Assembly: GCF_001563475.1 (NCBI RefSeq)
Contig: NZ_LPUT01000028.1
Coordinates: forward strand, 62,001 to 126,000
DNA length: 64,000 bases
DNA from: Sporosarcina sp. HYO08
Lineage (GTDB): Bacteria; Bacillota; Bacilli; Bacillales_A; Planococcaceae
Direction: 5' to 3'
In this document: in pieces, positions 1 to 9,858 of the stretch
Layout: each line of letters opens with the position of its first letter
Numbering within the stretch: the stretch's first letter is position 1
Made by a program: the position numbers and the translations under genes
Notes under the pieces: model-generated
Told to the model about the DNA's origin: nothing
Seen by the model: only the letters and a program-made list of their open reading frames with translations
Databases searched by the model: none

Positions 1-734
1 CAAACTCGATGGGAGATGCGTTTGAGGTTATCAAACGCGGTGATGCAGATGTAATGATTACAGGCGGCGCGGAAGCACCCATTACGACAATGTCAGTTGC
101 AGGATTTTGTGCAAATACGGCATTATCTCTAAACCCTGATCCAGCAACAGCATCAAGACCATTTGATGCGAACCGTGACGGTTTTGTCATCGGGGAAGGT
201 GCGGGGATACTCATTTTGGAAGAGTATGAGCACGCGATCGCTCGCGGTGCAAAAATCTATGCGGAAATCGTTGGCTACGGCTCAACAGGCGATGCACACC
301 ATATTACGGCCCCAGCACCAGCAGGAGAAGGCGGTGCTCGCGCAATGATGCAAGCAATTGAAGAAGCAGGCATTGAGCCAAACCAAATTGACTATATTAA
401 TGCTCACGGAACAAGTACGCCGTACAATGATTCTTTCGAAACGATGGCAGCCAAAACAGTATTTGGTGAACATGCCTATAAATTAGCAATGAGTTCCACA
501 AAATCGATGACAGGTCACTTACTCGGTGCAGCAGGTGGGTTAGAAGCAATCTTCACTGTAAAAGCTTTACAAGAAGGTATTTTACCGCCGACAACGAATT
601 ATGAAACGCCAGACCCAGAATGTGATTTGGACTACGTCACAAACGGAGCGCGTAAAGCTGATATCCAATATGCAATGAGCAACTCACTCGGATTCGGCGG
701 ACACAACGCTTCCCTTGTATTTAAAAAAATCTAA
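1..734 (+). CDS. fabF: FabF, beta-ketoacyl-ACP synthase II (3' part only)
   Basis: Condensing enzyme of type II fatty acid synthesis: it extends acyl-ACP with malonyl-ACP in the cytosol. The reading frame is open from the first base (first full codon at 3, reading NSMGDAF), so the window starts just after the active-site Cys of the ACATGTNS motif and the gene is cut at its 5' end. Both catalytic His motifs are present: HGTSTPYND and [13 protein letters not shown]. The usual C-terminal [11 protein letters not shown] stretch closes the protein before a TAA. A hairpin terminator follows directly. The call is secure; only the N-terminal 40 percent or so is missing. Confidence 0.97.
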   Translation, partial: NSMGDAFEVIKRGDADVMITGGAEAPITTMSVAGFCANTALSLNPDPATASRPFDANRDGFVIGEGAGILILEEYEHAIARGAKIYAEIVGYGSTGDAHHITAPAPAGEGGARAMMQAIEEAGIEPNQIDYINAHGTSTPYNDSFETMAAKTVFGEHAYKLAMSSTKSMTGHLLGAAGGLEAIFTVKALQEGILPPTTNYETPDPECDLDYVTNGARKADIQYAMSNSLGFGGHNASLVFKKI

Positions 735-740
735 TGAAAA

Positions 741-769
741 GAAGACGCTCCGTTGTGGGCGTCTTCTTT
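741..769 (+). terminator. Rho-independent terminator of fabF
   Basis: Eight-base-pair stem (GAAGACGC with GCGTCTTC) followed by a short T-rich tail, 7 bases after the fabF stop codon. Confidence 0.8.
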
Positions 770-862
770 ATTTGGATAAACTAGTATGACATACTGGGTC
801 GAGGTCTCGTCTAAATAGGAGTAGAACATTCATATAGTGTAAAAAAAGACGGGCGGTGTCCA

Positions 863-2036
<1,174 letters not shown>

Positions 2037-2049
2037 CTAAGTTTATGAA

Positions 2050-2300
2050 AATAAAAAAAACACCGATCATCCCTAAATAGGGACGACTGATGCTATCAAC
2101 CGCGGTACCACCCGAATTTGCCGAAAGGCCACTTCAAACCCGATAACGCGGGCAGCGTGATAAGCTACTTCTTTCACTTATCAGGCTCAGGAACCCATTC
2201 CTCTTATACAATCAACCTGTTCGCACTATCCACAGGCTCTCTGAATGATCCATACGAGAGTACTTTTTCCGTCAACGCCATTAGATTTCGATTGTCAAAA
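2050..2300 (-). promoter_or_regulatory. T-box riboswitch leader of trpS
   Basis: Read on the minus strand, the leader contains the conserved T-box GGGTGGTACCGCGG (2100-2113). It is followed by a terminator hairpin (2061-2092, GGGA/TCCC core) and eight T residues. Further upstream is a typical stem I region with GAGAG...GTGG. A UGG triplet at 2195-2197 in GAAUGGGUUCC is the likely tryptophan specifier. Binding of uncharged tRNA-Trp would favour the antiterminator and allow trpS transcription. The exact 5' limit is estimated. Confidence 0.9.
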
Positions 2301-2331
2301 TTATAATATGAAATGTACGGCATTGCAATGA

Positions 2332-2679
2332 TTATAGATAGAAAAGGATTAGCGCAATGCCGGTCATTGCTAAAACTGCTAGACCGCTGCCAAGAAAACT
2401 AGCAACAGAGCCCGAAAAAATTTCTGATGGCGTACGCATTGACTTGACCTGCTCCATCATGTGTTTTGGTGTAATGACTTTTCGCATACTCACTGTAAAT
2501 ACATCAAAAAAACCTGTTGAAAATATGTAGGATATGAGACCGGCAAATACGACAAGGCCACCGACAACAAACGAGGCATTGATGTAGGAAAGTAAGGTCA
2601 CTTGTTTAAAGTAAAAAAATAGTAAACCGATGATTAGTATATTCTCAATAATAAAATTTCGCCAAAAGGCATTCATCAT
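2332..2679 (-). CDS. DUF3899-like membrane protein
   Basis: A 115-residue protein with about three hydrophobic segments (residues 8-24, 32-54 and 93-114). The central GGLVVFAGLISYIFSTGFFDVF stretch, read as GG..., GFFD and then SMRK, resembles the DUF3899 family of Bacillales membrane proteins, which often lie beside trpS. GGAGTG lies 6 bases before the start. It is separated from trpS by the T-box leader, so it is probably a separate unit on the same strand. The function is unknown. The family assignment is from memory of the motif, not from a search. Confidence 0.65.
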   Translation of the reverse strand: MMNAFWRNFIIENILIIGLLFFYFKQVTLLSYINASFVVGGLVVFAGLISYIFSTGFFDVFTVSMRKVITPKHMMEQVKSMRTPSEIFSGSVASFLGSGLAVLAMTGIALILFYL

Positions 2680-2844
2680 TTTTCACTCCAATCCGTTAAC
2701 ATAGTAAAGTAAACGCTATCAAAAATCAATATACCTCACCCTTTCCAGTAGTCGGAATATTTTAATATAACTTTACAAACGTTGATTTCATCGGCTTACT
2801 TGTAACACAAATGTAATAAAGACTGGAAATTCATGAAAAAGACC

Positions 2845-2872
2845 TGTACAACCTGTAAGGAAAATGTATAAT
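2845..2872 (+). promoter_or_regulatory. Likely sigma-A promoter of oppA
   Basis: TGTACA, 16 bases, then a perfect TATAAT at 2867-2872. The transcript would start about 2879, giving a leader of about 40 bases to the TTG start of oppA. Confidence 0.55.
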
Positions 2873-2884
2873 GAGTCTGTGAGT

Positions 2885-2899
2885 ATTTTTCAGACAATT
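2885..2899 (+). promoter_or_regulatory. CodY-box-like operator in the oppA leader
   Basis: ATTTTTCAGACAATT matches the CodY consensus AATTTTCWGAAAATT at 13 of 15 positions. It lies between the predicted transcription start and the ribosome binding site, where bound CodY would block oppA. Opp operons are classical CodY targets, repressed when branched-chain amino acids and GTP are plentiful. Binding itself is inferred. Confidence 0.6.
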
Positions 2900-2917
2900 T
2901 AAAAGGAGGTCTTTTAT

Positions 2918-4612
2918 TTGAAAAGCCGTAAATTGATGGTTTTGATGAGCTTCTTGCTTGTGCTTAGCGTGTTCTTGGCGGCATGTGGCGGTAAAAAAGA
3001 CGACGCTGCACCAGCAGACAAGGGCGAAGATAAAGGCACAACAGGAGAAGCAAACGAAGCACAAGTTCTAAATTTGATTGAAACAGCAGAAATTCCATCT
3101 GTCGATTCATCAATTGCGGAAGATGCGGTTGGTTTCAACGTTTTGAATAACATTATGGAAGGTCTTTACCGTTTGGATCAAGACAGCCTCCCGGTACCAG
3201 CAATGGCAGAAGGTGAGCCTGAGATTAGTGAAGACGGATTGACATATACGTTTAAAATCCGTGATGCACAGTGGTCAAATGGTACGCCTGTAACTGCACA
3301 TGACTTCGTATTTGCATGGCAGCGTGCGGTGAACCCAGATACAGCTTCACCATACGGTCCATATTTAATGGCTGGCATGGTTAAAAATGCTGCTGAAATC
3401 GGGGAAGGAAAAGCAGAACTTGCTGATCTTGGAATTAAAGCTGAAGACGACAAAACACTAGTTGTAGAACTAGTACGTCCGGTTCCATATTTCTTATCAC
3501 TTATGTCTTTCGGGACATTCTATCCATTAAATGAAGAATTCGTAACAGAGCAAGGCGATAAGTACGCATCTAACTCTGATACAATGATCTATAACGGACC
3601 ATTCCAACTGACAGAGTGGGATGGGACAGGCAACTCTTGGAAATATGTGAAAAACGAAAACTATTGGGATGCAGATACAGTTAAACTTGACGAAATCAAC
3701 GTTAACGTTGTTAAAGAAGGTTCAACAGGTGTTAACCTTTATGAAAAAGGACAGATTGACCGTGTGATTCTAAGTGCCGAATATGCAATGCAATATGCGG
3801 ATAATCCGGAAATCGTGAATGAAATTGAAACAGCATTGTTCTATTTCAAAATGAACCAAGAACGTAACGGAAAAGCAACACCACTTGCTAATGAAAATGT
3901 CCGTAAAGCGATTGCTCGTGCGTTCAATAAAGAGGAACTTGCTGACGCAATCCTTGCGAACGGATCGATTGCTGCAAACTTCCTAGTGCCAAAAGATTTC
4001 ACATTTGATCCGAGCGGGAAAGATTTCCGTGACTATAGCGATGAGTTTGCACTTTACAATGTTGAAGAAGCACAAGAATATTGGGCAAAAGCACTTGAAG
4101 AGCTTGGCACGGACAAAGTAACAATCGAAATTCTTGGCGGTGACACTGAAAACGCGAAGAAGCAACAAGAATGGTTCAAATCTGAGCTTGAAAGAAATCT
4201 TGAAGGCTTAACGATCAACTTGAAAGAAGTACCTTTCAACGTTCGTCTTGAGCTTGATAATTCTAGCGATTACGATATCCAGTCCGCTGGATGGGGTGCT
4301 GACTTCCAAGACCCAATTTCATTCATCGAGTTGTTCATCACGGGCAGCCCGCAAAATGGAATGGGCTATTCCAATCCTGAGTACGACAAACTTGTAGAAG
4401 AAACAAAAACAACACTTGCTAATGATCCAGAAGCACGCTTCGAAGCTTTCGCTAAAGCTGAAAAGATCCTTCTTGAAGATGACCAAGCGATTGTACCTAC
4501 GTACCAACGCGGTAGAATGGTACTTATGAAACCTTACGTGAAAGGTATTGTAACACATCCATTCGGCGCTGATTATAGCTACAAGTGGATGTATATCGAA
4601 GGTAAAGAGTAA
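2918..4612 (+). CDS. oppA: OppA, oligopeptide-binding lipoprotein
   Basis: Solute-binding protein of the Opp peptide importer (SBP_bac_5 family), anchored to the outer face of the membrane. A lipoprotein signal peptide ends in the lipobox LAAC with the lipidated Cys at residue 23, followed by an acidic, Ala-rich linker. The body carries family features such as DGLTYTFKIRDAQWSNGTPVTAHDF. The 564-residue length is normal. The start is TTG, 9 bases after a strong AAAGGAGG. It is the first gene of oppABCDF; a hairpin after its stop should make oppA more abundant than the permease genes. Confidence 0.95.
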   Translation: MKSRKLMVLMSFLLVLSVFLAACGGKKDDAAPADKGEDKGTTGEANEAQVLNLIETAEIPSVDSSIAEDAVGFNVLNNIMEGLYRLDQDSLPVPAMAEGEPEISEDGLTYTFKIRDAQWSNGTPVTAHDFVFAWQRAVNPDTASPYGPYLMAGMVKNAAEIGEGKAELADLGIKAEDDKTLVVELVRPVPYFLSLMSFGTFYPLNEEFVTEQGDKYASNSDTMIYNGPFQLTEWDGTGNSWKYVKNENYWDADTVKLDEINVNVVKEGSTGVNLYEKGQIDRVILSAEYAMQYADNPEIVNEIETALFYFKMNQERNGKATPLANENVRKAIARAFNKEELADAILANGSIAANFLVPKDFTFDPSGKDFRDYSDEFALYNVEEAQEYWAKALEELGTDKVTIEILGGDTENAKKQQEWFKSELERNLEGLTINLKEVPFNVRLELDNSSDYDIQSAGWGADFQDPISFIELFITGSPQNGMGYSNPEYDKLVEETKTTLANDPEARFEAFAKAEKILLEDDQAIVPTYQRGRMVLMKPYVKGIVTHPFGADYSYKWMYIEGKE

Positions 4613-4638
4613 TCTAGAGATTAAAGTCACATAGGCGA

Positions 4639-4679
4639 AGAGAGTATATGGTGAATTATTGACCATGTACTCTCTTTTT
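4639..4679 (+). terminator. Intra-operon attenuating terminator, oppA-oppB
   Basis: Fourteen-base-pair stem (AGAGAGTATATGGT with ACCATGTACTCTCT), a 9-base loop and then TTTTT. Lying between the binding-protein gene and the permease gene, it probably lets only part of transcription through. Confidence 0.8.
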
Positions 4680-4774
4680 CACTGAGAAGAAAATGTCTTA
4701 AAATTTTTTGTATTCAAAATCGAAAATATAAGAGACTTCTTTTGATATATGAATGAATTGCAGGAGGTGCAAAA

Positions 4775-5704
4775 GTGGCCAAGTATATTATTAAACGTGT
4801 TGCTTACATGTTTATCTCTTTATTTTTAATCGCTTCATTTACATTTGTTTTAATGAAATTACTTCCAGGTTCTCCGTTAGCATCTGCAGAAAAACTGTCT
4901 GTTGAGCAAAGGGAAGTTATCTATGAAAAATATGGATTGAACGATCCAATACCTGTCCAATACGTCCGTTATATGGGGAATCTTGCGAAAGGTGACTTTG
5001 GTGTATCTTTCCAATTTAAAAAAGCTGACGTAACAACGCTGATTGTGTCGAAACTAAAATATTCAATGATTTTAGGTGCACAAGCATTAGTTTTTGGAAC
5101 AATAGTCGGTATCGTGCTTGGAATGATTGCAGCATTGAAGCAAAATACAATATGGGATTATGGGAGTACAGTGATCGCTATACTCGGTGTATCGATTCCC
5201 TCATTTGTGTTCGCAGTCATGTTACAATACGTATTTGCAGTACACTGGGAGTTCTTTGATGTCGGTCTATGGAATAGTTGGAAATCGAGCGTACTGCCAT
5301 CGATCGCATTGGCCATGGGACCGATTGCAATCGCAGCACGATTTATCCGTACAGAAATGATTGAAGTTTTAAGTTCGGATTATATTATGCTGGCAAAAGC
5401 TAAGGGAGCCTCTTGGCTTGAAATCGCTTTCAAACATGCGTTTCGAAACGCGTTAATCCCGTTAATTACAGTACTTGGACCTGTTGCAGCAGGTTTGCTG
5501 ACGGGATCATTAGTAGTTGAACAGATCTTTGCGATTCCTGGTATCGGGGAACAATTCGTTAAGTCTATTAACTCGAATGACTTTGCTGTTATTATGGGGA
5601 CAACGATGTTCTTCTCGGTCTTCCTCATTGTCATTATTTTAATTGTGGATATTCTTTATGGAATTATTGATCCGCGTATACGTCTGTCTGGAGGTGGCAA
5701 ATAA
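4775..5704 (+). CDS. oppB: OppB, oligopeptide ABC permease subunit
   Basis: Membrane-spanning subunit of the Opp importer (BPD_transp_1 fold). An N-terminal helix (residues 9-29) is followed by about five more. The EAA loop that contacts the ATPases reads IMLAKAKGASWLEIAFKHAF, with the conserved Gly. It is 309 residues long, typical of the family. It starts at GTG 4775 after AGGAGGTG and ends one base inside oppC (TAATG), so the two are translationally coupled and presumably made in equal amounts. Confidence 0.95.
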   Translation: MAKYIIKRVAYMFISLFLIASFTFVLMKLLPGSPLASAEKLSVEQREVIYEKYGLNDPIPVQYVRYMGNLAKGDFGVSFQFKKADVTTLIVSKLKYSMILGAQALVFGTIVGIVLGMIAALKQNTIWDYGSTVIAILGVSIPSFVFAVMLQYVFAVHWEFFDVGLWNSWKSSVLPSIALAMGPIAIAARFIRTEMIEVLSSDYIMLAKAKGASWLEIAFKHAFRNALIPLITVLGPVAAGLLTGSLVVEQIFAIPGIGEQFVKSINSNDFAVIMGTTMFFSVFLIVIILIVDILYGIIDPRIRLSGGGK

Positions 5705-6723
5705 TGTCGAACGATGTAAAAAACTTCCCGAAAGATGCATTCGATCGGATTACAGTTGATGGTAAACATGCGGAAAAAATATCGAAGCCAAGTTTAAACT
5801 TTTGGCAAGATGCTTGGTTGCGTATTCGGAAAAACAAGGGCGCAATTGTCAGTATGTTTATTTTAATTTTTCTAGTCGTTATGGCTTTTGTCGGGCCTTA
5901 TATGGTTCCACATGATCCTGAAAACGTTCGGGTATCACATGCGAATTTGCCGCCGAAAGTACCAGGGCTTGAGAAATTAGGGATCTTTGACGGTGAAGGA
6001 AAACTAGGTTCAAAAACGGTTAACTTATATGAATTGAAAAAAGTAGAAGAGTACTATTGGTTTGGTACCGACAGTCTCGGACGTGACTTGTTTTCGCGTT
6101 TGTGGAAAGGAACCCAAGTATCTCTTTACATTGCATTCGTTGCGGCGATCATTGATATGATTATCGGCGTGATCTATGGTGGTATTTCCGGTTATTACGG
6201 AGGCCGTGTCGATGATATTATGCAGCGTGTTGTAGAAGTACTTATCGGGATTCCGACGCTCGTCATTGTCATATTGATGATTATGATTATGGAGCCTGGT
6301 ATTTGGTCGATTATCATTGCGATTACGATTACGGGATGGATTGGTATGTCGCGTATCGTCAGGGGACAAGTATTGAAATTTAAAAATCAGGAATTCGTCC
6401 TTGCTGCCAAAACGCTAGGGGCAAGCGACAGCCGTATTATAGGCAAGCATTTGTTGCCGAATATTATGGCAATCGTGATTATTAATATCATGTTCACAAT
6501 TCCAACTGCTATTTTCTTTGAGGCTTTTTTAAGCTTTATTGGACTAGGATTACAGGCACCGCATGCATCACTAGGAACGCTCATTAACGATGGATACAAA
6601 TTTATCCAATACCAACCGCATATTTTGTTTTTCCCAGCGTTTATCTTGAGCCTGCTGATGATTGCCTTCAACTTAATTGGGGATGGATTACGTGATGCAC
6701 TCGATCCGAAAATGAAAGATTAA
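5704..6723 (+). CDS. oppC: OppC, oligopeptide ABC permease subunit
   Basis: Second membrane subunit of the Opp importer, partner of OppB. It has the OppC N-terminal helix (about residues 43-64), a periplasm-equivalent loop and the permease domain with the EAA loop FVLAAKTLGASDSRIIGKHL. Its 339 residues are slightly longer than OppB, as usual for OppC. The ATG overlaps the oppB stop by one base. AAAGGAGGAAAG at the gene's end serves oppD 14 bases on. Confidence 0.95.
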   Translation: MSNDVKNFPKDAFDRITVDGKHAEKISKPSLNFWQDAWLRIRKNKGAIVSMFILIFLVVMAFVGPYMVPHDPENVRVSHANLPPKVPGLEKLGIFDGEGKLGSKTVNLYELKKVEEYYWFGTDSLGRDLFSRLWKGTQVSLYIAFVAAIIDMIIGVIYGGISGYYGGRVDDIMQRVVEVLIGIPTLVIVILMIMIMEPGIWSIIIAITITGWIGMSRIVRGQVLKFKNQEFVLAAKTLGASDSRIIGKHLLPNIMAIVIINIMFTIPTAIFFEAFLSFIGLGLQAPHASLGTLINDGYKFIQYQPHILFFPAFILSLLMIAFNLIGDGLRDALDPKMKD

Positions 6724-6737
6724 AGGAGGAAAGCACA

Positions 6738-7802
6738 ATGGAGAAAATAATAGAAGTAAAAGACTTGGAGCTTTCCTTCCATACATTTGCTGGTGAAGTG
6801 AAAGCAATCCGAGGTGTTAACTTTGAAGTATTCAAAGGCGAAACGCTCGCAATTGTTGGAGAATCAGGTTCAGGGAAGTCTGTAACAACGAAAGCAATTA
6901 TGCGGCTGTTGCCAGAATCAAGTACCGAATTTAAAAATGGACAAATTTTGTTTGATGGGAAAGACCTCCTGAAAACGAGTGATAAAGACATGCAAAAAGT
7001 GCGGGGGAAAGAAATCTCCATGATCTTCCAAGATCCAATGACGTCATTGAACCCGACGATGCCAATTGGTAAACAAATTATGGAGCCGCTCTTAAAGCAT
7101 CAAAAGCTAAGTAAAGAAGAAGCACGGAGAAAATCGATCGAACTGTTATCGCTCGTTGGTATGCCGCAGCCTGAACAGCGCATGAAACAATATCCGCATC
7201 AATTTTCAGGTGGACAGCGTCAGCGGATTGTCATTGCAGTTGCACTAGCATGTAATCCAAAGTTATTAATTGCTGACGAACCGACAACTGCACTTGACGT
7301 AACGATTCAAGCGCAAATTCTAGAGCTAATGAAAGATTTGCAGAAGAAAATTGAAACGTCGATTATTTTCATTACGCATGACCTTGGTGTTGTTGCAAAT
7401 GTGGCTGATCGTGTTGCGGTTATGTACGGGGGCCAGATCGTTGAGTTTGGGACAGTAGATGAGATTTTCTATAATCCACAGCATCCGTATACGTGGGGAC
7501 TGCTAAGTTCTATGCCGTCATTAGATACGACAGAAGAAAAATTATATGCCATCCCGGGTTCACCGCCAGATTTGCTTGATCCTCCAAAAGGAGATGCATT
7601 TGCGTTGCGCAGTGAATATGCAATGAAAATCGATATGGAAGAAAAGCCGCCTTTGTTTAAAGTAAGTGACACGCATTATGCGGCCACTTGGCTTCTGCAT
7701 CCAGATGCACCGAAAGTTGATCCGCCAGCAGCGATTGTTGAGCGAATGAAAAAATTTCCGGGCAGCCGCTACTATGAAGGCAGTGCAGGAGGTGGGCGAT
7801 AA
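6738..7802 (+). CDS. oppD: OppD, oligopeptide ABC ATPase
   Basis: One of the two ATPases that power Opp. Walker A is GESGSGKS (residues 41-48), the signature is SGGQRQR and Walker B is LLIADEPTTALD with the following H-loop ITHDLG. The C-terminal oligopeptide-type extension (YAIPGSPPDLLDPPKG) is present. The extension reads AFALRSEYAMKIDMEEKPP and lacks the cysteines seen in the RCPYAMxxC version of many OppD/DppD proteins, so no iron-sulfur site is expected. It ends TAATG, overlapping oppF by one base. Confidence 0.95.
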   Translation: MEKIIEVKDLELSFHTFAGEVKAIRGVNFEVFKGETLAIVGESGSGKSVTTKAIMRLLPESSTEFKNGQILFDGKDLLKTSDKDMQKVRGKEISMIFQDPMTSLNPTMPIGKQIMEPLLKHQKLSKEEARRKSIELLSLVGMPQPEQRMKQYPHQFSGGQRQRIVIAVALACNPKLLIADEPTTALDVTIQAQILELMKDLQKKIETSIIFITHDLGVVANVADRVAVMYGGQIVEFGTVDEIFYNPQHPYTWGLLSSMPSLDTTEEKLYAIPGSPPDLLDPPKGDAFALRSEYAMKIDMEEKPPLFKVSDTHYAATWLLHPDAPKVDPPAAIVERMKKFPGSRYYEGSAGGGR

Positions 7803-8740
7803 TGGCCAAAAAACTACTTGAGATTAAAAATCTAAAGCAACATTTTAACGTCGGAAAAAAGAATGAAGTACGGGCGGTTGATGGGATTTCTTTTGATATT
7901 TATCAGGGGGAAACATTGGGGCTTGTAGGTGAGTCAGGTTGCGGAAAGTCGACAACTGGAAGAACGATCATACGACTGTACGATGCGACAGACGGTGAAG
8001 TCATTTATGATGGCGTAAATGTTCATGCGAAAAAGTCGAAAAAAGAGCTGAAAGCATTTAATCAAAAAATGCAAATGATTTTCCAAGATCCATATGCTTC
8101 GTTAAACCCTCGTATGAAAGTATTGGATATTATTGCAGAAGGTTTGGATATTCATGGGCTCGTGAAAAGTCCGGCCGAACGGACGAAACGTGTGCATGAG
8201 CTTTTGGAAACAGTTGGACTCAATCCAGAGCATGCGAACCGTTATCCGCATGAGTTCTCGGGTGGACAGCGCCAACGTCTTGGAATTGCCCGTGCACTGG
8301 CTGTTGAACCGGAGTTCATCATCGCGGATGAACCAATCTCCGCGTTAGACGTATCGATTCAAGCGCAAGTCGTCAACTTATTAAAAGAGCTGCAAGAAGA
8401 AAAAGGATTGACGTATTTATTCATTGCGCACGACTTATCGATGGTAAAATATATTTCTGATCGAATCGGCGTTATGTATTTTGGGAAATTGGTTGAACTA
8501 GGACCAGCGGAAGTCTTGTATTCAAAGCCGTTGCACCCATATACGCAATCTTTATTATCGGCGATCCCGCTGCCAGATCCTAACTATGAACGAAATCGGG
8601 TGAGAATTGGCTATGATCCAAAATCTCATAATTATCGAGATGATGATGAAGTGATCATGCGAGAAGTGACACCCGGCCATTTTGTCCTTTGTTCTGAACG
8701 TGAGTTTGAACAAATGAAGAAAAATAGCACGACTGTGTAA
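7802..8740 (+). CDS. oppF: OppF, oligopeptide ABC ATPase
   Basis: Second ATPase of the importer, forming a heterodimer with OppD. It has Walker A GESGCGKS, signature SGGQRQR, Walker B FIIADEPISALD and the usual switch His in IAHDLS. Its length is 312 residues. The C-terminal tail is ...EVTPGHFVLCSEREFEQMK, the common OppF ending. It is the last gene of the operon; a strong hairpin follows 2 bases after the stop. Confidence 0.95.
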   Translation: MAKKLLEIKNLKQHFNVGKKNEVRAVDGISFDIYQGETLGLVGESGCGKSTTGRTIIRLYDATDGEVIYDGVNVHAKKSKKELKAFNQKMQMIFQDPYASLNPRMKVLDIIAEGLDIHGLVKSPAERTKRVHELLETVGLNPEHANRYPHEFSGGQRQRLGIARALAVEPEFIIADEPISALDVSIQAQVVNLLKELQEEKGLTYLFIAHDLSMVKYISDRIGVMYFGKLVELGPAEVLYSKPLHPYTQSLLSAIPLPDPNYERNRVRIGYDPKSHNYRDDDEVIMREVTPGHFVLCSEREFEQMKKNSTTV

Positions 8741-8742
8741 GA

Positions 8743-8779
8743 AAGAGTCCGTTTTCAAATAGAAAACGGATTCTTTTTC
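8743..8779 (+). terminator. Terminator of the opp operon
   Basis: Fourteen-base-pair stem (AAGAGTCCGTTTTC with GAAAACGGATTCTT, one G-T pair), a 5-base loop and a T-run. Confidence 0.85.
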
Positions 8780-9210
8780 TATGCACCTACATAAATTGAG
8801 CAAATTAAGTGAAACCTTTTCTTTTTAGGTTCGTATTACATAGTGGAGAAAAGGGAAAAATCACCCGTAGATCATAAAATTCTGAAGGCAGTAATTGTCA
8901 AATGATCTTTTTCATTCTATACATTCTAAATGAGAAAGTTTATGATTTGACAAATTTGATGTTTAATTTATTCCTCATTCGGGTATAACAGTAAAGACGA
9001 TCGTATTATTGGTGCTGATTGAATTAGAAAACCACTATTATTGCGGAATTGTGACATTGAATTAGCGTTTTTTGCAATTTATTCAAAAAAGTGTATTCAT
9101 GATATACAAATATGTGTATAATAAGAATTAGCATCTATTAGATTGAAATCATTCTAATTTAGTTTAAAATATAATTTAGGACTGAGTCAACTGAAAGGAA
9201 GTGTCAGTGT
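8780..9210 (+). other. Intergenic region upstream of spx
   Basis: No open frame with a ribosome binding site was found. The stretch is AT-rich. It contains TATAAT at 9117-9122, a plausible -10 box for spx with a poor -35 box. It also holds a 20-base imperfect palindrome at 9138-9157 (TTAGA...TCTAA, 16 of 20 positions symmetric) that could bind a repressor. In B. subtilis spx is controlled by PerR and YodB; which regulator acts here cannot be told from sequence. Confidence 0.5.
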
Positions 9211-9609
9211 ATGATGGTAACATTATTTACATCTCCTAGCTGTACCTCATGTAGAAAAGCAAAAGCATGGTTAGAGGAACATGAAATTTCATATACAGAA
9301 AGAAATATTTTTTCCGAACCATTGAATATTGATGAGATTAAACAAATCCTTCGAATGACTGAGGATGGAACAGATGAAATTATTTCAACGCGTTCAAAAA
9401 TTTTCCAAAAGTTGAATATTGATGTGGAAAGTCTCCCACTTCAACGATTATATGAACTAATTCAGGAACACCCTGGACTATTGCGTAGACCAATCATATT
9501 GGATGAGAAAAGGCTGCAGGTAGGGTATAATGAGGACGAGATTCGTCGATTCCTGCCAAGGAAAGTAAGGGCCTATCAGCTCCTAGAAGCGCGACGCATG
9601 GTGAACTGA
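9211..9609 (+). CDS. spxA: Spx, redox-sensing global transcription regulator
   Basis: ArsC-fold protein that binds the alpha C-terminal domain of RNA polymerase and turns on thiol-stress genes when its CXXC is oxidised. The redox switch CTSC is at residues 11-14 from this start, or the canonical 10-13 if translation begins at the second ATG (9214). The RRPIILD segment and the basic tail [16 protein letters not shown] are conserved. AGGAAG lies 9 bases before the first ATG. Its degradation factor spxH and the ClpC adaptor mecA are close by. Confidence 0.96.
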   Translation: MMVTLFTSPSCTSCRKAKAWLEEHEISYTERNIFSEPLNIDEIKQILRMTEDGTDEIISTRSKIFQKLNIDVESLPLQRLYELIQEHPGLLRRPIILDEKRLQVGYNEDEIRRFLPRKVRAYQLLEARRMVN

Positions 9610-9620
9610 AAATAAATAAC

Positions 9621-9663
9621 AAGCTGATAGGTTTTTCGTCTTAAACCTATTGGCTTTTTGTTT
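9621..9663 (+). terminator. Terminator of spx
   Basis: Fourteen-base-pair stem (AAGCTGATAGGTTT with AAACCTATTGGCTT), then TTTTTG. Confidence 0.85.
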
Positions 9664-9817
9664 TTCCCTTGCTTTCCCGGCAAATGTTCTCTACAATGCT
9701 AGTACTATTAATAAAATTATAATAATCTTGTATGTCCCACGGCGGAACCCTTTCAAAACTCGCCAGTCGGTCATATAGTAAATATAAGCATTGCAGATCA
9801 TTTTTAGTTAGCGAAAA

Positions 9818-9838
9818 GAAATAGGTCACACCTATTTC
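9818..9838. promoter_or_regulatory. Perfect 9-3-9 inverted repeat before mecA
   Basis: Arms GAAATAGGT and ACCTATTTC with the spacer CAC, ending 20 bases before the mecA start. It has no T-run, so it looks more like an operator or a 5' stabilising hairpin than a terminator. Confidence 0.5.
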
Positions 9839-9858
9839 GTAGGAAGGGAGAGAAAGGG

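Noticed and set aside
9647..9829. 60-codon minus-strand frame between spx and mecA
   Set aside because: GTG start without a ribosome binding site, running over the mecA palindrome and the spx terminator.
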